A stretch of DNA of 64,000 bases from Mycobacterium sp. 852014-50255_SCH5639931 (GTDB lineage Bacteria > Actinomycetota > Actinomycetes > Mycobacteriales > Mycobacteriaceae). The stretch spans positions 310,001 through 374,000 of the forward strand of contig NZ_LZSV01000016.1 of the NCBI RefSeq assembly GCF_001665605.1. The letters are read 5' to 3'. Position 1 is the stretch's first letter. Every line of letters starts with the position of its first letter. A program made the translations under genes and the position numbers. The notes beneath the pieces were generated by a model. The model ran no database searches. It was not told where the DNA came from and was given only the letters and a program-made list of their open reading frames with translations. Shown piece after piece: positions 9,479-20,151 of this stretch.

Positions 9479-12400
9479 GTGAGCAACATAAGTTCACCAT
9501 TCGGGCAGAACGAATGGCTGGTCGAGGAGATGTACCGCAAGTTCCGCGATGATCCCTCGTCGGTGGATCCGAGCTGGCACGAGTTCCTGGTCGACTACAA
9601 CCCCGAGCCGACCGGCGAATCGGCCTCGAGCGCCCCGGCCGCCGGCGACGGCCAGCCCGCCGCGAGCGCCCCGCAAGCAAAACCCGCGCCGGTCGCCCAG
9701 CCGTCCGCCCAGACCGCCGCGCCGGCCCAACCAGCCGCCGGCAACGGTGCCGCCAGCGCCCCCGCCGCAGCACCGGCCAAAGCCAAAGCCCCGACTCCCC
9801 CGCCCGCCGAAGGCGACGAGCTGCAGACGCTGCGCGGCGCCGCGGCGGCCGTCGTCAAGAACATGTCAGCCTCGCTGGACGTGCCGACCGCCACCAGCGT
9901 CAGGGCCGTCCCGGCCAAGCTGATGATCGACAACCGGATCGTCATCAACAACCAGCTCAAGCGCACCCGCGGCGGCAAGATCTCCTTCACCCACCTGCTG
10001 GGCTACGCGCTGGTGCAGGCCATCAAGCAGTTCCCGAACATGAATCGGCACTACGCCGAGGTCGACGGCAAGCCCACCGCGGTCACACCCGCCCATACCA
10101 ATCTGGGCCTGGCCATCGACCTGCAGGGTAAGGACGGCAAGCGTTCGCTGGTGGTGGCCGGCATCAAGGGTTGCGAGACGATGCGCTTCGCGGAATTCGT
10201 CTCCGCCTACGAGGACATCGTGCGCCGGGCCCGCGACGGCAAGCTGACCGCCGAAGACTTTGCGGGCGTGACGATTTCGCTGACCAACCCGGGCACCATC
10301 GGCACGGTGCACTCGGTGCCGCGGCTGATGGCCGGCCAGGGCGCCATCATCGGAGTCGGCGCGATGGAATACCCCGCCGAGTTCCAGGGCGCGAGCGAGG
10401 AGCGCATCGCCGAACTGGGAATCGGCAAGCTGATCACGCTGACCTCGACGTACGACCACCGGATCATTCAGGGCGCGGAATCCGGTGACTTCCTGCGCAC
10501 CATCCACGAGATGCTGCTGTCGGACGCGTTCTGGGACGACATCTTCCGCGAACTGGGCAACCCATACCTGCCGGTGCGGTGGAGCACCGACAACCCGGAC
10601 TCGATCGTCGACAAGAACGCCCGGGTGATGGAGTTGATCGCGGCCTACCGCAATCGCGGCCACCTGATGGCCGACATCGACCCGCTGCGGTTGGACGGCA
10701 GCCGCTTCCGCAGCCACCCCGACCTGGAAATCCTCAACCACGGGCTGACGCTGTGGGATCTCGACCGGGTGTTCAAGGTCAACGGCTTTGCCGGCTGCGA
10801 GTACAAGAAGCTGCGCGACGTGCTGGGCCTGCTTCGCGATGCCTACTGCCGCCACATCGGCGTGGAATACACCCACATCCTCGAGCCCTCACAGCAAGAG
10901 TGGCTGCAGCAGCGCGTCGAGACCAAACACGTCAAACCGACGGTGGCCGAGCAGAAATTCATCCTGAGCAAGCTGAACGCCGCCGAGGCGTTCGAGACGT
11001 TCTTGCAGACGAAGTACGTTGGACAGAAACGGTTTTCGCTAGAAGGTGCGGAAAGCGTGATCCCGATGATGGACGCGGCGATCGACCAATGCGCCGAGCA
11101 CGGCCTCGACGAAGTGGTCATCGGGATGCCGCACCGTGGCCGGCTCAACGTGCTGGCCAACATCGTCGGCAAGCCGTACTCGCAGATCTTCAGCGAGTTC
11201 GAGGGCAACCTCAACCCGTCGCAGGCGCACGGCTCCGGTGACGTCAAGTACCACCTCGGCGCCACCGGCGTCTACCTGCAGATGTTCGGCGACAACGACA
11301 TTCAGGTCTCTTTGACCGCCAACCCGTCGCACCTCGAAGCCGTGGACCCGGTGCTCGAGGGCCTGGTCCGGGCCAAGCAGGACCTGCTGAACCGCGGCGC
11401 CCACGACGACGGGGACGAGAAGGCCTTCTCGGTGGTGCCGATGATGCTGCACGGTGACGCCGCCTTCGCCGGCCAGGGCATCGTCGCCGAGACGCTGAAC
11501 ATGGCGGACCTGCCCGGGTACCGGGTCGGCGGCACCATTCACATCATCGTCAACAACCAGATCGGCTTCACCACCGCGCCGGAGTATTCGCGATCCAGCG
11601 AATACTGCACCGACGTCGCCAAGATGATCGGGGCGCCGATCTTCCACGTCAACGGCGACGACCCGGAAGCCTGCGTATGGGTGGCACAGCTGGCCGTGGA
11701 CTTCCGGCAGAAGTTCAAGAAGGACGTCATCATCGACATGCTGTGCTACCGCAAGCGCGGCCACAACGAAGGCGACGACCCGTCGATGACCAACCCCGCA
11801 ATGTACGACGTCGTCGACATCAAGCGTGGGGTCCGCAAGAGCTACACCGAAGCCCTGATCGGCCGCGGCGACATCTCACTGAAGGAGGCCGAGGACGCGC
11901 TGCGCGACTACCAGGGTCAGCTCGAACGGGTGTTCAACGAGGTCCGGGACCTGGAGAAACACGGCGTACAGCCGAGCGCATCCGTCGAGGCGGACCAGAT
12001 GCTTCCTGCGGGCCTGTCGACCGCGGTGGACAAGGCGTTGCTGTCCCGCATCGGTGACGCGTTCCTCGCCCTACCGGAGGGCTTCAGCCCGCACCCGCGG
12101 GTGCAGCCGGTGCTGGAAAAGCGTCGGGAGATGGCCTACGAAGGCAAGATCGACTGGGCCTTCGGCGAGCTGCTCGCGCTAGGTTCGCTGGTGGCCGAGG
12201 GCAAGCTGGTGCGGCTGTCCGGCCAGGACACCCGGCGCGGAACCTTCTCCCAGCGGCATTCAGTGATCATCGACCGCAACACGGGCGAAGAGTTCACCCC
12301 GCTGCAACTGCTGGCGACGAACACCGACGGGACGCCCACCGGCGGCAAGTTCCTGGTGTACGACTCACCGCTGTCGGAGTACGCCGCCGTCGGATTCGAA

Positions 12401-13207
12401 TACGGCTACACCGTGGGCAACCCGGACGCCCTGGTGCTGTGGGAGGCGCAGTTCGGCGACTTCGTCAACGGCGCGCAGTCGATCATCGACGAGTTCATCA
12501 GCTCCGGCGAGGCCAAGTGGGGCCAGCTGTCCAACGTGGTGCTGCTGCTCCCGCACGGCCACGAAGGCCAGGGCCCCGACCACACCTCCGGCCGCATCGA
12601 ACGCTTCCTGCAGCTTTGGGCGGAGGGTTCGATGACCATCGCGGTGCCGTCGACGCCGTCGAACTATTTCCATCTCCTGCGCCGGCACGCCCTCGACGGA
12701 GTTCAGCGGCCGCTGATCGTCTTCACGCCGAAGTCGATGCTGCGCAACAAGGCCGCCGTCAGCGACGTCAGGGACTTCACCGAGATCAAGTTCCGCTCCG
12801 TGCTCGAGGAGCCGACCTACGAGGACGGTATCGGTGACCGCACCAAGGTCACCAGGATCCTGCTGACCAGCGGCAAGATCTACTACGAGCTGGTGGCGCG
12901 CAAGGCCAAGGACAACCGGGACGACGTCGCGATCGTGCGCATCGAGCAGCTCGCCCCGCTGCCCAAGCGCCGGCTCAACGAAACGCTCGAGCGTTACCCC
13001 AGCGCAAACGAGTTCTTCTGGGTGCAAGAGGAGCCGGCCAACCAGGGTGCCTGGCCGCGGTTCGGCCTAGAGCTCCCTGAACTGCTGCCCGACAAGCTGA
13101 TCGGGCTCAAGCGGATCTCGCGCCGAGCCATGTCGGCCCCATCGTCGGGCTCGTCGAAGGTGCACGCGGTCGAACAGCAGGAGATCCTCGACATAGCGTT
13201 CCGCTGA
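9479..13207 (+). CDS. kgd: Multifunctional 2-oxoglutarate dehydrogenase E1/E2-like protein Kgd
   Basis: A 1242-residue enzyme of the TCA cycle. The N-terminal segment ([17 protein letters not shown]) is the E1o assembly helix. An Ala/Pro-rich linker to about residue 110 follows, then an E2o-like acyltransferase domain with [13 protein letters not shown] near residue 330, and finally the thiamine-diphosphate E1o domain with [10 protein letters not shown] and GHNEGDDPS. Known family activities are 2-oxoglutarate decarboxylation and dehydrogenation plus HOAS synthesis, inhibited by the FHA protein GarA. The GTG at 9479 is chosen because it gives the conserved N-terminus; the open frame continues upstream without coding character. 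The linker is longer than I recall in M. tuberculosis (1231 residues). Confidence 0.97.
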   Translation: MSNISSPFGQNEWLVEEMYRKFRDDPSSVDPSWHEFLVDYNPEPTGESASSAPAAGDGQPAASAPQAKPAPVAQPSAQTAAPAQPAAGNGAASAPAAAPAKAKAPTPPPAEGDELQTLRGAAAAVVKNMSASLDVPTATSVRAVPAKLMIDNRIVINNQLKRTRGGKISFTHLLGYALVQAIKQFPNMNRHYAEVDGKPTAVTPAHTNLGLAIDLQGKDGKRSLVVAGIKGCETMRFAEFVSAYEDIVRRARDGKLTAEDFAGVTISLTNPGTIGTVHSVPRLMAGQGAIIGVGAMEYPAEFQGASEERIAELGIGKLITLTSTYDHRIIQGAESGDFLRTIHEMLLSDAFWDDIFRELGNPYLPVRWSTDNPDSIVDKNARVMELIAAYRNRGHLMADIDPLRLDGSRFRSHPDLEILNHGLTLWDLDRVFKVNGFAGCEYKKLRDVLGLLRDAYCRHIGVEYTHILEPSQQEWLQQRVETKHVKPTVAEQKFILSKLNAAEAFETFLQTKYVGQKRFSLEGAESVIPMMDAAIDQCAEHGLDEVVIGMPHRGRLNVLANIVGKPYSQIFSEFEGNLNPSQAHGSGDVKYHLGATGVYLQMFGDNDIQVSLTANPSHLEAVDPVLEGLVRAKQDLLNRGAHDDGDEKAFSVVPMMLHGDAAFAGQGIVAETLNMADLPGYRVGGTIHIIVNNQIGFTTAPEYSRSSEYCTDVAKMIGAPIFHVNGDDPEACVWVAQLAVDFRQKFKKDVIIDMLCYRKRGHNEGDDPSMTNPAMYDVVDIKRGVRKSYTEALIGRGDISLKEAEDALRDYQGQLERVFNEVRDLEKHGVQPSASVEADQMLPAGLSTAVDKALLSRIGDAFLALPEGFSPHPRVQPVLEKRREMAYEGKIDWAFGELLALGSLVAEGKLVRLSGQDTRRGTFSQRHSVIIDRNTGEEFTPLQLLATNTDGTPTGGKFLVYDSPLSEYAAVGFEYGYTVGNPDALVLWEAQFGDFVNGAQSIIDEFISSGEAKWGQLSNVVLLLPHGHEGQGPDHTSGRIERFLQLWAEGSMTIAVPSTPSNYFHLLRRHALDGVQRPLIVFTPKSMLRNKAAVSDVRDFTEIKFRSVLEEPTYEDGIGDRTKVTRILLTSGKIYYELVARKAKDNRDDVAIVRIEQLAPLPKRRLNETLERYPSANEFFWVQEEPANQGAWPRFGLELPELLPDKLIGLKRISRRAMSAPSSGSSKVHAVEQQEILDIAFR

Positions 13208-13212
13208 GCCGA

Positions 13213-13258
13213 GCCCGGCGACGGCGAGCGCCCGAAGGGTGCGAGTGAGGAGCCGGGC
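13213..13258. repeat. Inverted repeat after kgd, possible transcription terminator
   Basis: Perfect 7-bp arms GCCCGGC (13213-13219) and GCCGGGC (13252-13258) lie just downstream of the kgd stop; a third GCCCGGC copy follows shortly after. In M. tuberculosis this gap holds the relBE toxin-antitoxin genes; none is present here. There is no U-run, so terminator function is uncertain. Confidence 0.35.
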
Positions 13259-13358
13259 AATTGAGCCTGAGCCCGGCGCGGCGCGACCACCCGCCGGTAC
13301 GAGTGACCGCCGGTACCGGCTAGCCTCGACGCAAACGAGCCGACAAGGAAGGGTGCTC

Positions 13359-14186
13359 ATGCAGGGATTCGCCGGCAAGGTCGCCGTGGTGACGGGCGCG
13401 GGTTCGGGCATCGGGCAAGCGCTGGCCATTGAGTTGGCCCGCTCGGGCGCCAAGGTCGCGATCAGCGACGTCGACGTCGAAGGCCTGGCCGAAACCGAGG
13501 CGCAGCTGAAGGCGATCGGTGCCGACGTCAAGGCGGACCGGCTCGACGTGACCGAGCGCGAGGCGTTTCTGGCCTACGCCGACGCGGTCAAGGAGCACTT
13601 CGGCAAGGTCAACCAGATCTACAACAACGCCGGCATCGCCTTCACCGGCGACGTCGAAGTCAGCCAGTTCAAGGACATCGAACGGGTGATGGACGTCGAC
13701 TTCTGGGGCGTGGTCAACGGCACGAAGGCATTCCTGCCGCACCTGATCGCCTCCGGCGACGGCCACGTCATCAACGTCTCCAGCGTGTTCGGGTTGTTCT
13801 CGGTGCCCGGGCAGGCGGCCTACAACTCGGCCAAGTTCGCGGTCCGGGGATTCACCGAGGCGCTGCGACAGGAAATGGTGGCGGCCGGACATCCCGTGGC
13901 GGTGACCACCGTGCACCCCGGCGGCATCAAAACCGCGATCGCCCGCAACGCCACCGCCGCCGAGGGGCTCGACCAGGCCCAGCTGGCCAGCCTGTTCGAC
14001 AAACGGCTCGCCAAGACCAGCCCGCAACGAGCCGCCCAGATCATCCTGGAGGCCGTGCGCAAGAAGAAGGCCCGAGTCCTGGTCGGCACGGACGCCAAGG
14101 TGTTGGACGCCTTGGTGCGGCTGACCGGCCCCGGATATCAGCAGCTCTTCGGGCCCGTCATGGGCCGGCTGATGCCCAAGCAGTGA
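13359..14186 (+). CDS. Short-chain dehydrogenase/reductase, first tandem copy
   Basis: A 275-residue classical SDR. The NAD(P)-binding motif TGAGSGIG is at about residues 11-18, followed by NNAGIAF, the catalytic Ser in NVSSVFG and the Tyr/Lys pair in YNSAK. The Asp after beta-strand 2 (ISDVD) suggests NAD(H) preference. The substrate is unknown. The ATG has a good ribosome-binding site (AAGGAAGGG). It is followed after 68 bp by a paralog about 70% alike. M. tuberculosis has a single SDR here (Rv1245c). Confidence 0.92.
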   Translation: MQGFAGKVAVVTGAGSGIGQALAIELARSGAKVAISDVDVEGLAETEAQLKAIGADVKADRLDVTEREAFLAYADAVKEHFGKVNQIYNNAGIAFTGDVEVSQFKDIERVMDVDFWGVVNGTKAFLPHLIASGDGHVINVSSVFGLFSVPGQAAYNSAKFAVRGFTEALRQEMVAAGHPVAVTTVHPGGIKTAIARNATAAEGLDQAQLASLFDKRLAKTSPQRAAQIILEAVRKKKARVLVGTDAKVLDALVRLTGPGYQQLFGPVMGRLMPKQ

Positions 14187-14254
14187 TCCCCACGTGGCGA
14201 CGGCGGTTGCTACCGGATAACCTGACGCAGCAAACACTGCCACAGGGAGCACGC

Positions 14255-15106
14255 ATGCATGGGTTCGCCGGCAAGGTCGCCGTCGTGACGGGAGCGGGTT
14301 CGGGGATCGGCCAGGCGTTGGCCCTCGAACTGGGTCGCGCGGGCGCCAGGCTCGCCATTAGCGACGTCGACACCGCGGGACTGGCGCAAACCCATGAGCA
14401 ACTCAAGGCCATGGGCGCACCGGTCAAAGCCGATCCCCTCGACGTGACCGAGCGCGAGGCGCTTGTGGCATATGCGGAGGCTGTCCGGGAGCACTTCGGC
14501 CAGGTCAACCAGGTCTACAACAACGCCGGCATCACGTTCGTCGGCTCCATCGAAGACACCCGGTTCAAGGACATCGAACGGGTGATGGACGTGGACTATT
14601 GGGGCGTCGTCAACGGCACCAAGGCGTTCCTCCCGCACCTGATCGCCTCCGGCGACGGCCACGTTATCAACATCTCAAGCGCCCTCGGACTCTTCGCGGC
14701 ACCCGGGCAGGCGGCATACGTTTCGGCCAAGTTCGCCGTCCGGGGCTTCACCGAGGCGCTCCGACAGGAGATGGTGCGGGCCGGCCATCCGGTGCGGGTG
14801 ACGACGGTGCACCCGGGCGGGGTCAAGACGGGGTTCGCCCGCAACGCCATCTTCGCCGACGGGCTCGACCAGGACGGTCTGGCGGAAATATTCGAGGAAC
14901 AACAGGCCAAGACGACCCCAGAACGCGCGGCTCAGGTCATCTTGGGCGCCGTGCAGAAGAACAAGGCTCGGGTGCTGGTCGGACCCGACGTAAAGGCCAT
15001 GGACCTGGTCGTTCGGCTGACGGGTTCGAGACCTGAACGACTACTGAATGGGCCCGTCATGGGCCGGGTGCAGCGCATTGTGACCCACCTGTTGCCCAAG
15101 CGCTGA
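14255..15106 (+). CDS. Short-chain dehydrogenase/reductase, second tandem copy
   Basis: A 283-residue classical SDR closely similar to its upstream neighbour. It has TGAGSGIG, NNAGITF, NISSALG and the catalytic YVSAK. Long blocks, such as FLPHLIASGDGHVIN, are identical between the copies, while the C-terminal 40 residues and the substrate loop after the Tyr diverge. That pattern suggests duplication followed by substrate specialisation, with possible gene conversion in the core. The ATG follows AGGGAG. It converges with lpqZ, only 8 bp away. Confidence 0.92.
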   Translation: MHGFAGKVAVVTGAGSGIGQALALELGRAGARLAISDVDTAGLAQTHEQLKAMGAPVKADPLDVTEREALVAYAEAVREHFGQVNQVYNNAGITFVGSIEDTRFKDIERVMDVDYWGVVNGTKAFLPHLIASGDGHVINISSALGLFAAPGQAAYVSAKFAVRGFTEALRQEMVRAGHPVRVTTVHPGGVKTGFARNAIFADGLDQDGLAEIFEEQQAKTTPERAAQVILGAVQKNKARVLVGPDVKAMDLVVRLTGSRPERLLNGPVMGRVQRIVTHLLPKR

Positions 15107-15114
15107 CGCCCGCC

Positions 15115-15984
15115 TTACCGCCCCAGCGGATGTTCCGCCAACCACCCGCCGGCGACCGCCTGCGGGTCGGCTCCGCCGGCCACCTGGCGGCGCATGTCGA
15201 CCAGGGCCGCGGTGTCCAGCACGCCGGCGACCTCGTTGATCGCCAGCAGCTGCCGATCGCTCAGCGCGTTGCGGCGATACAGCGGCACCACGTTCTCGGC
15301 CCGGATCAGCGCGGGTTTGCCGTCGGCGAGCGTGACCAGGTCGGCAGGGAGGCCGGGGTCGGCGGTCGTCGTCCACCCCGCGGTCAGCTGCCCGGCCCGA
15401 ACCGCGGCGAACATCGTTGTCTCGTCGGGTAATTCGCGCGGAACGGGAAGCCGGCAGGTGCCTACGCTCGAAGGGGTCCGACGGCCGGTGGCGGTGCCCA
15501 CGACCAGGCCGGCGCAGTGCTTCGGCAGCGTGCTCAAGTCCGCGCTGACATCGCTGCCGCCCCACGCCTTGGCGGTGGGTCCCGTCACCAGCAGCACGGG
15601 CTTGTCTTCCGCGGCGGTCGCATAGTCGCCCGCGGCGACTCCCTCGGGCAGCGCGGCCACCATCGCGCGGTAGACATCCGCGTCGGACATCGCCACCGCG
15701 CCGGGCTGCAAGCTCTCCAGCTTGCGGCCGGTCAGGGCCGGGACGACGGTGAACGCGCCCGAGTCCAGGCGCGCCATCGGATCGTCGGCAGTCTCGGCGC
15801 GCGCCGCGAAGCCGTAGGACCGCAGCGCGGCCACGTAGACGCCGGCCAGCAGCGCCGACTCGGAATCCGTCCCGGAGCCGACCACCAGTTCCGGACGGGC
15901 GCGGTGGTCGCCGGCGTCGGTCCCGCAGCCGGCCACAACGAGTAGGGCGGCGAGCAGCGGCACCGCCAGCCGGCCGGTCCTCAC
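15115..15984 (-). CDS. lpqZ: Lipoprotein LpqZ, OpuAC-like solute-binding protein
   Basis: A 289-residue exported lipoprotein with signal peptide and lipobox VVAGC. The mature part resembles the glycine-betaine/choline-binding (OpuAC) fold: ELVVGSGTDSESALLAGVY near the start and a C-terminal LLAINEVAGVLD segment. No permease or ATPase gene is adjacent, so it may be an orphan binding protein. The GTG start overlaps the malic enzyme stop as GTGA, which indicates translational coupling. M. tuberculosis LpqZ is Rv1244; there, PE_PGRS and vapBC genes stand in place of the malic enzyme. Confidence 0.82.
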   Translation of the reverse strand: MRTGRLAVPLLAALLVVAGCGTDAGDHRARPELVVGSGTDSESALLAGVYVAALRSYGFAARAETADDPMARLDSGAFTVVPALTGRKLESLQPGAVAMSDADVYRAMVAALPEGVAAGDYATAAEDKPVLLVTGPTAKAWGGSDVSADLSTLPKHCAGLVVGTATGRRTPSSVGTCRLPVPRELPDETTMFAAVRAGQLTAGWTTTADPGLPADLVTLADGKPALIRAENVVPLYRRNALSDRQLLAINEVAGVLDTAALVDMRRQVAGGADPQAVAGGWLAEHPLGR

Positions 15985-17180
15985 CCCGCGATGTCTGCGG
16001 GGTCCGCGGCCAGGGCCACCGCCGTGGCGACCGCATCCCCGACGCGCAGGTCCAGCGGGCTCGGGACGATCCGGTCGAACGCCAGGTCGTCACTGACGAC
16101 CGAGAAGATCGCCTCGGCCGCGGCAACCATCATCTTTTCGGTGATCCGGCGCGCCCCGACATCCAGCGCTCCCCGAAACACGCCGGGGAAGGCCAGCACG
16201 TTGTTGATCTGGTTGGGGAAGTCGCTGCGGCCGGTGGCCACCACCGCGGCGTACTTGGCCGCCACCTGCGGATGGATCTCCGGATCGGGATTGGACAGCG
16301 CGAAGACGATCGCGTCGGGCGCCATTGTGGCGATCATCTCCTCGGGCACCACACCACCGGACACCCCGAGAAACAGATCGGCGCCGCGCAGCGCTTCCGC
16401 CATGCTTCCCGTGAGGCCGTCAGGGTTCGTGCGCTGCGCCAGAACGCTCTTCACGCTGTTCATGTCGTCGCGCCCGGTGTGCAGGATCCCGCGTGAGTCC
16501 AGCACCGTGATGTCGGAAACACCCATCGCCAGAAGCAGATTCGTGCACGCGACACCCGCCGCCCCGGCGCCGGAAACCACTACCCGCAGCGACGTCATGT
16601 CGCGGCCGAGCAACTTGGTGGCGCCCATCAGTGCGGCCAACGCGACGATCGCCGTCCCGTGCTGGTCGTCGTGCATCACGGGGCAGTCCAGCGCTTCGAT
16701 GACCCGCCGTTCGATCTCGAAGCAGCGCGGCGCGGCGATGTCCTCGAGGTTGACCGCGCCGAACGTCGGGCGCAGTCGCACCAGGGTTTCGACGATCTCG
16801 TCGGGATCCTTGGTGTCCAGCACGATGGGGATCGCGTTCAGGCCGCCGTACGCCTGAAACAGGGCGCACTTGCCCTCCATCACGGGCAGCGACGCGGCGG
16901 GGCCGATGTCGCCGAGGCCCAGCACGGCGCTGCCGTCGCTGACGACGGCGACCAGCCGGTTCGCCCACGTGTACCGGGCGGCCTGTCTGCGATCGGCGGC
17001 TATCGCGCGACTGACCTGCGCCACACCCGGGGTGTACGCGATCGACAATGCCCGCCGGGTGTCCAGGGGGGCCGTCAGGCCTACGGAAAGCTTGCCGCCT
17101 ACGTGTGCCTCGAAGATCTCCGCGTCGGTGATCGCGGCCTGTTCGGCGCGCGTCTGTATCGATTCAATCAACTCGGACAC
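15981..17180 (-). CDS. Malic enzyme, short NAD(P)-dependent form
   Basis: A 399-residue enzyme that oxidatively decarboxylates malate to pyruvate. Visible signatures are the catalytic Tyr in [21 protein letters not shown], the metal-binding acidic cluster in [22 protein letters not shown] and the Rossmann motif GAGAAG. It has the length of the short bacterial form without a phosphotransacetylase tail, and is unlike the longer M. tuberculosis Mez (Rv2332), which lies elsewhere. It sits 74 bp downstream of mdh on the same strand, so malate oxidation and malate decarboxylation are adjacent. Start is GTG. A 17-bp palindrome lies 22 bp upstream. Confidence 0.9.
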   Translation of the reverse strand: MSELIESIQTRAEQAAITDAEIFEAHVGGKLSVGLTAPLDTRRALSIAYTPGVAQVSRAIAADRRQAARYTWANRLVAVVSDGSAVLGLGDIGPAASLPVMEGKCALFQAYGGLNAIPIVLDTKDPDEIVETLVRLRPTFGAVNLEDIAAPRCFEIERRVIEALDCPVMHDDQHGTAIVALAALMGATKLLGRDMTSLRVVVSGAGAAGVACTNLLLAMGVSDITVLDSRGILHTGRDDMNSVKSVLAQRTNPDGLTGSMAEALRGADLFLGVSGGVVPEEMIATMAPDAIVFALSNPDPEIHPQVAAKYAAVVATGRSDFPNQINNVLAFPGVFRGALDVGARRITEKMMVAAAEAIFSVVSDDLAFDRIVPSPLDLRVGDAVATAVALAADPADIAG

Positions 17181-17202
17181 GCGCCCCAGGGTACTGACTA
17201 CC

Positions 17203-17219
17203 GATTAGTAGGCCTAATC
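17203..17219. promoter_or_regulatory. Palindrome upstream of the malic enzyme gene, candidate operator
   Basis: Perfect 6-bp arms GATTAG and CTAATC are separated by 5 bp in the 74-bp gap between mdh and the malic enzyme gene. It is AT-rich compared with its surroundings. The size and position suit a dimeric repressor or activator site. No regulator gene is adjacent. Confidence 0.4.
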
Positions 17220-17254
17220 TGCGCGGGATGACGTTGCGCGACGACCGGGTGGCG

Positions 17255-18244
17255 TCAGATCAGTCCCAGCTCGGTCACCGCGTTGCGCTCGTCGACTAGC
17301 TCGGCGGTGGTCTTTTCGATGCGGCTGCGGGAGAAGTCGTCGATCTCCAGCCCCTGCACGATCGACCAGTTGCCATCCTTGGTGGTCACCGGGAACGACG
17401 ACACGATTCCCTCCGGCACGCCGTAGGAGCCGTCGGAGTAGACCGCCATCGACAACCAGTCACCGTCCGGGCTGCCGAGCAGCCACGAGCGGGCGGCGTC
17501 GATGGTCGCCGACGCGGCCGAGGCGGCCGAGGAGGCACCGCGCGCGTCGATGATCGCCGCGCCGCGCTTGGCCACGGTCGGGATGAAGTCGTTCTCGATC
17601 CAGTTCTGGTCGTTGACCACCTCGGCGGCGTTCTTGCCGCCGACCTCGGCGTGGAAGATGTCGGGGTACTGGGTGGCGGAGTGATTGCCCCAGATCGTCA
17701 TCTTCTTGATGTCGGTGACCTTCGCGCCGGTCTTCTTGGCCAGCTGCGAGATGGCCCGGTTGTGGTCCAGGCGGGTCAGCGCCGAGAACCGCTCCTTGGG
17801 GATGTCGGGGGCGTTGCTCAGCGCGATCAGCGCGTTGGTGTTGGCCGGGTTGCCGGTAACACCGATGCGGACGTCGTCAGCGGCGACGGAGTTCAGCGCC
17901 TTGCCCTGCGCTGTGAAGATCGCGCCGTTGGCCTCCAACAGGTCGCTGCGCTCCATGCCCGGGCCACGCGGCCGCGCGCCGACCAACAGTGCCAGATTCA
18001 CGCCGTCGAAGATCTTGTTCGCGTCGGCGCCGATCTCCACCCCGGACAGCAGCGGGAACGCGCAGTCGTCCAGCTCCATCACGACGCCCTCGAGCGCCTT
18101 GAGCGCCGGCTCGATCTCGAGCAGACGCAGCTCGATCGGGCGGTCGGGGCCCAGCAGTGCACCGCTCGCCAGGCGGAACAACAGGCTGTAGCCGATCTGG
18201 CCGGCGGCGCCGGTGACGGCGACCTTGAGAGGACTTGCGCTCAC
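17255..18244 (-). CDS. mdh: Malate dehydrogenase
   Basis: A 329-residue NAD-dependent malate dehydrogenase of the TCA cycle. It shows the Rossmann motif TGAAGQIG, the substrate-binding [11 protein letters not shown] loop, [15 protein letters not shown] and the catalytic His in [12 protein letters not shown]. The length equals that of M. tuberculosis Mdh as I recall it. The GTG at 18244 follows AAGGAG; an open frame extending about 100 codons upstream is not conserved. It is divergent from corA across 193 bp. Malic enzyme and lpqZ follow on the same strand, probably as one operon. Confidence 0.97.
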   Translation of the reverse strand: MSASPLKVAVTGAAGQIGYSLLFRLASGALLGPDRPIELRLLEIEPALKALEGVVMELDDCAFPLLSGVEIGADANKIFDGVNLALLVGARPRGPGMERSDLLEANGAIFTAQGKALNSVAADDVRIGVTGNPANTNALIALSNAPDIPKERFSALTRLDHNRAISQLAKKTGAKVTDIKKMTIWGNHSATQYPDIFHAEVGGKNAAEVVNDQNWIENDFIPTVAKRGAAIIDARGASSAASAASATIDAARSWLLGSPDGDWLSMAVYSDGSYGVPEGIVSSFPVTTKDGNWSIVQGLEIDDFSRSRIEKTTAELVDERNAVTELGLI

Positions 18245-18437
18245 GTCGAAATGCTCCTTGTGGAGGTAGTCATGCAGATTCGGGTCTCGGCACGAAACTA
18301 GCGCACCCCTCTGGGCTGCCAACTTCCGGTCCGACGCCCGGCCATTCCGCCGCGCGCGGATCGGCGCGCTTTGCGAACCCAGGGCGCGTAGCATGAAGCA
18401 CCGCCCGGTCAGAGGAGCGCAGCGATCGGAGGTGGAT

Positions 18438-19541
18438 GTGTTCCAGGGTTTTGACGCATTGCCCGAAGCGCTTCGGCCGCTCGCCCACGAGCCGCGTCCG
18501 CCGCATCCCGATTCCCAACCCAACTCCCCCAACGAGACGTTGGTCGACTGCGCCATCTACGCCGAGGGCCACCGGCTGCCCGGGAAATTCAGCCCCGCCG
18601 CGGCCCGGGACAAGGTGCGCCAGATCGAAATGCTCGGACACGAGGCCTTCGTCTGGGTCGGTCTGCGCGAGCCCGACCAAACCGAGATGCAGGATGTCGC
18701 GGACGTTTTCGGGCTGCACCCGTTGGCCGTCGAAGACGCGGTCTGCGCGCATCAGCGGCCCAAGCTTGAGCGCTACGACGACACGGTGTTCCTTGTCTTG
18801 AAGACCGTTACCTACGTCGCGCACGAATCGGTGACGAAGGCCCGCCAGATCGTCGAAACCGGCGAGATCATGGTCTTCGTTGGCAAGGATTTCGTGGTCA
18901 CCGTCCGCCATGGTGAACACGGCGGGCTATCCGAGGTGCGGAAGCGCATGGAAGCCGACCCGGAGCAGATGCGCCTGGGACCGTACGCGGTGATGCACGC
19001 CATCGCCGACGACGTGGTCGACCATTACCTCGAGGTGAGCGGTCTGGTCGAGTCCGACATCGACAGCATCGAGGAGGTGGCGTTCGCCCCGGGCCGCAAG
19101 CTCGACGTCGAACCGATTTATCTCCTCAAACGCGAGGTCGTCGAACTGCGCCGGTGCGTCAACCCATTGTCCGGCGCGTTCCACCGAATGCAGGTGGAAA
19201 ACAAGGACCTGATCTCGAAAGAAGTCCGGCGCTACCTGCGCGACGTCGCCGACCACCAGTCCGAGGCCGCGGACCATATCAACAGCTACGACGACATGCT
19301 CAACTCGCTCATACAGGCGGCATTGGCCCGTGTGGGCATGCAGCAGAACTCCGATATGCGCAAGATATCGGCCTGGGCCGGCATCATCGCGGTGCCGACC
19401 ATGTTCGCGGGCATCTATGGCATGAATTTCGAGTTCATGCCTGAGCTGAAGTGGCACTGGGGCTATCCGGTGGTGGTCGGCATAATGGTCACTGCCTGCC
19501 TGACTCTGTACTTCAGCTTCCGAAAACTCAACTGGCTCTAG
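18438..19541 (+). CDS. corA: Magnesium/cobalt channel CorA
   Basis: A 367-residue CorA-family channel. The large N-terminal cytosolic domain ends in a long charged stalk helix. The two C-terminal membrane helices carry the signature [11 protein letters not shown] in the loop between them, so the GMN selectivity filter is intact. It imports Mg2+ (also Co2+/Ni2+). The GTG at 18438 is preceded by GGAGG at 5 nt and matches the M. tuberculosis start; an upstream ATG at 18393 adds 15 unconserved residues. Confidence 0.95.
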   Translation: MFQGFDALPEALRPLAHEPRPPHPDSQPNSPNETLVDCAIYAEGHRLPGKFSPAAARDKVRQIEMLGHEAFVWVGLREPDQTEMQDVADVFGLHPLAVEDAVCAHQRPKLERYDDTVFLVLKTVTYVAHESVTKARQIVETGEIMVFVGKDFVVTVRHGEHGGLSEVRKRMEADPEQMRLGPYAVMHAIADDVVDHYLEVSGLVESDIDSIEEVAFAPGRKLDVEPIYLLKREVVELRRCVNPLSGAFHRMQVENKDLISKEVRRYLRDVADHQSEAADHINSYDDMLNSLIQAALARVGMQQNSDMRKISAWAGIIAVPTMFAGIYGMNFEFMPELKWHWGYPVVVGIMVTACLTLYFSFRKLNWL

Positions 19542-19557
19542 TCCAGCGGCTGAGCTA

Positions 19558-20151
19558 TCAATTAGGTTGTGCGGCAGGTCGATTCGGATTCAGCACGTCG
19601 ACGCCGTCGTTCTGCCACGCCTGTCGCATGGCTTCGGCGCCCTTCAACCGCACCCAGGCCGCTTCGGTCGCGGTGATGGGAGTCGCCGCGAGGAATTGCA
19701 CCGGGTCGCGGGGCGGTTCCAGCGGCAGATCGTCGATGTCGCTGGGGCCCAACAACACCGCCGTGAACGGCACCCGGCCCCCGGGTCGCGCCCACAGCGG
19801 CGAGCCGAGATCGACCAACGCGTCGGCGGTCAGCACCAACCCCTCGACGGCCGGTGTCGCGGCCAGTACCGCCAGGCTGCGGGCAATGCCGCTGACCGGC
19901 CCCGGATTTCGCAGGCTCAGCACGACTTCGGCGCGGGGGCCGCGCGTCCGGTCGTCGACGATCTGTGTCGGGTCGGTCATCGGATAGCGCGAACAGCCCA
20001 GCGACACATAGTGAACCAGCCCGTCGCTCCCGCGGAAGCGCAGTACCTCGATGGGTTCGGTGCCCAGGAAGGTCACGCTCGCCGAATCGGGCTCGGCGCC
20101 GGCGAAGTGGCGGCGCAGGTGGGCCCGCACCTGGTCCAGGATCGGGCTCAC
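19558..20151 (-). CDS. Suppressor-of-fused (SUFU) domain protein
   Basis: A 197-residue soluble protein resembling bacterial SUFU-domain proteins, with [12 protein letters not shown] near residue 60 and [10 protein letters not shown] in the second half. Bacterial members are of unknown role; some are polymorphic-toxin immunity proteins. There is no signal peptide or membrane segment. Its GTG start overlaps the sugC stop (GTGA), so it is the last gene of the trehalose-importer operon and translationally coupled to the ATPase. I do not recall a counterpart at this place in M. tuberculosis. Confidence 0.7.
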   Translation of the reverse strand: MSPILDQVRAHLRRHFAGAEPDSASVTFLGTEPIEVLRFRGSDGLVHYVSLGCSRYPMTDPTQIVDDRTRGPRAEVVLSLRNPGPVSGIARSLAVLAATPAVEGLVLTADALVDLGSPLWARPGGRVPFTAVLLGPSDIDDLPLEPPRDPVQFLAATPITATEAAWVRLKGAEAMRQAWQNDGVDVLNPNRPAAQPN

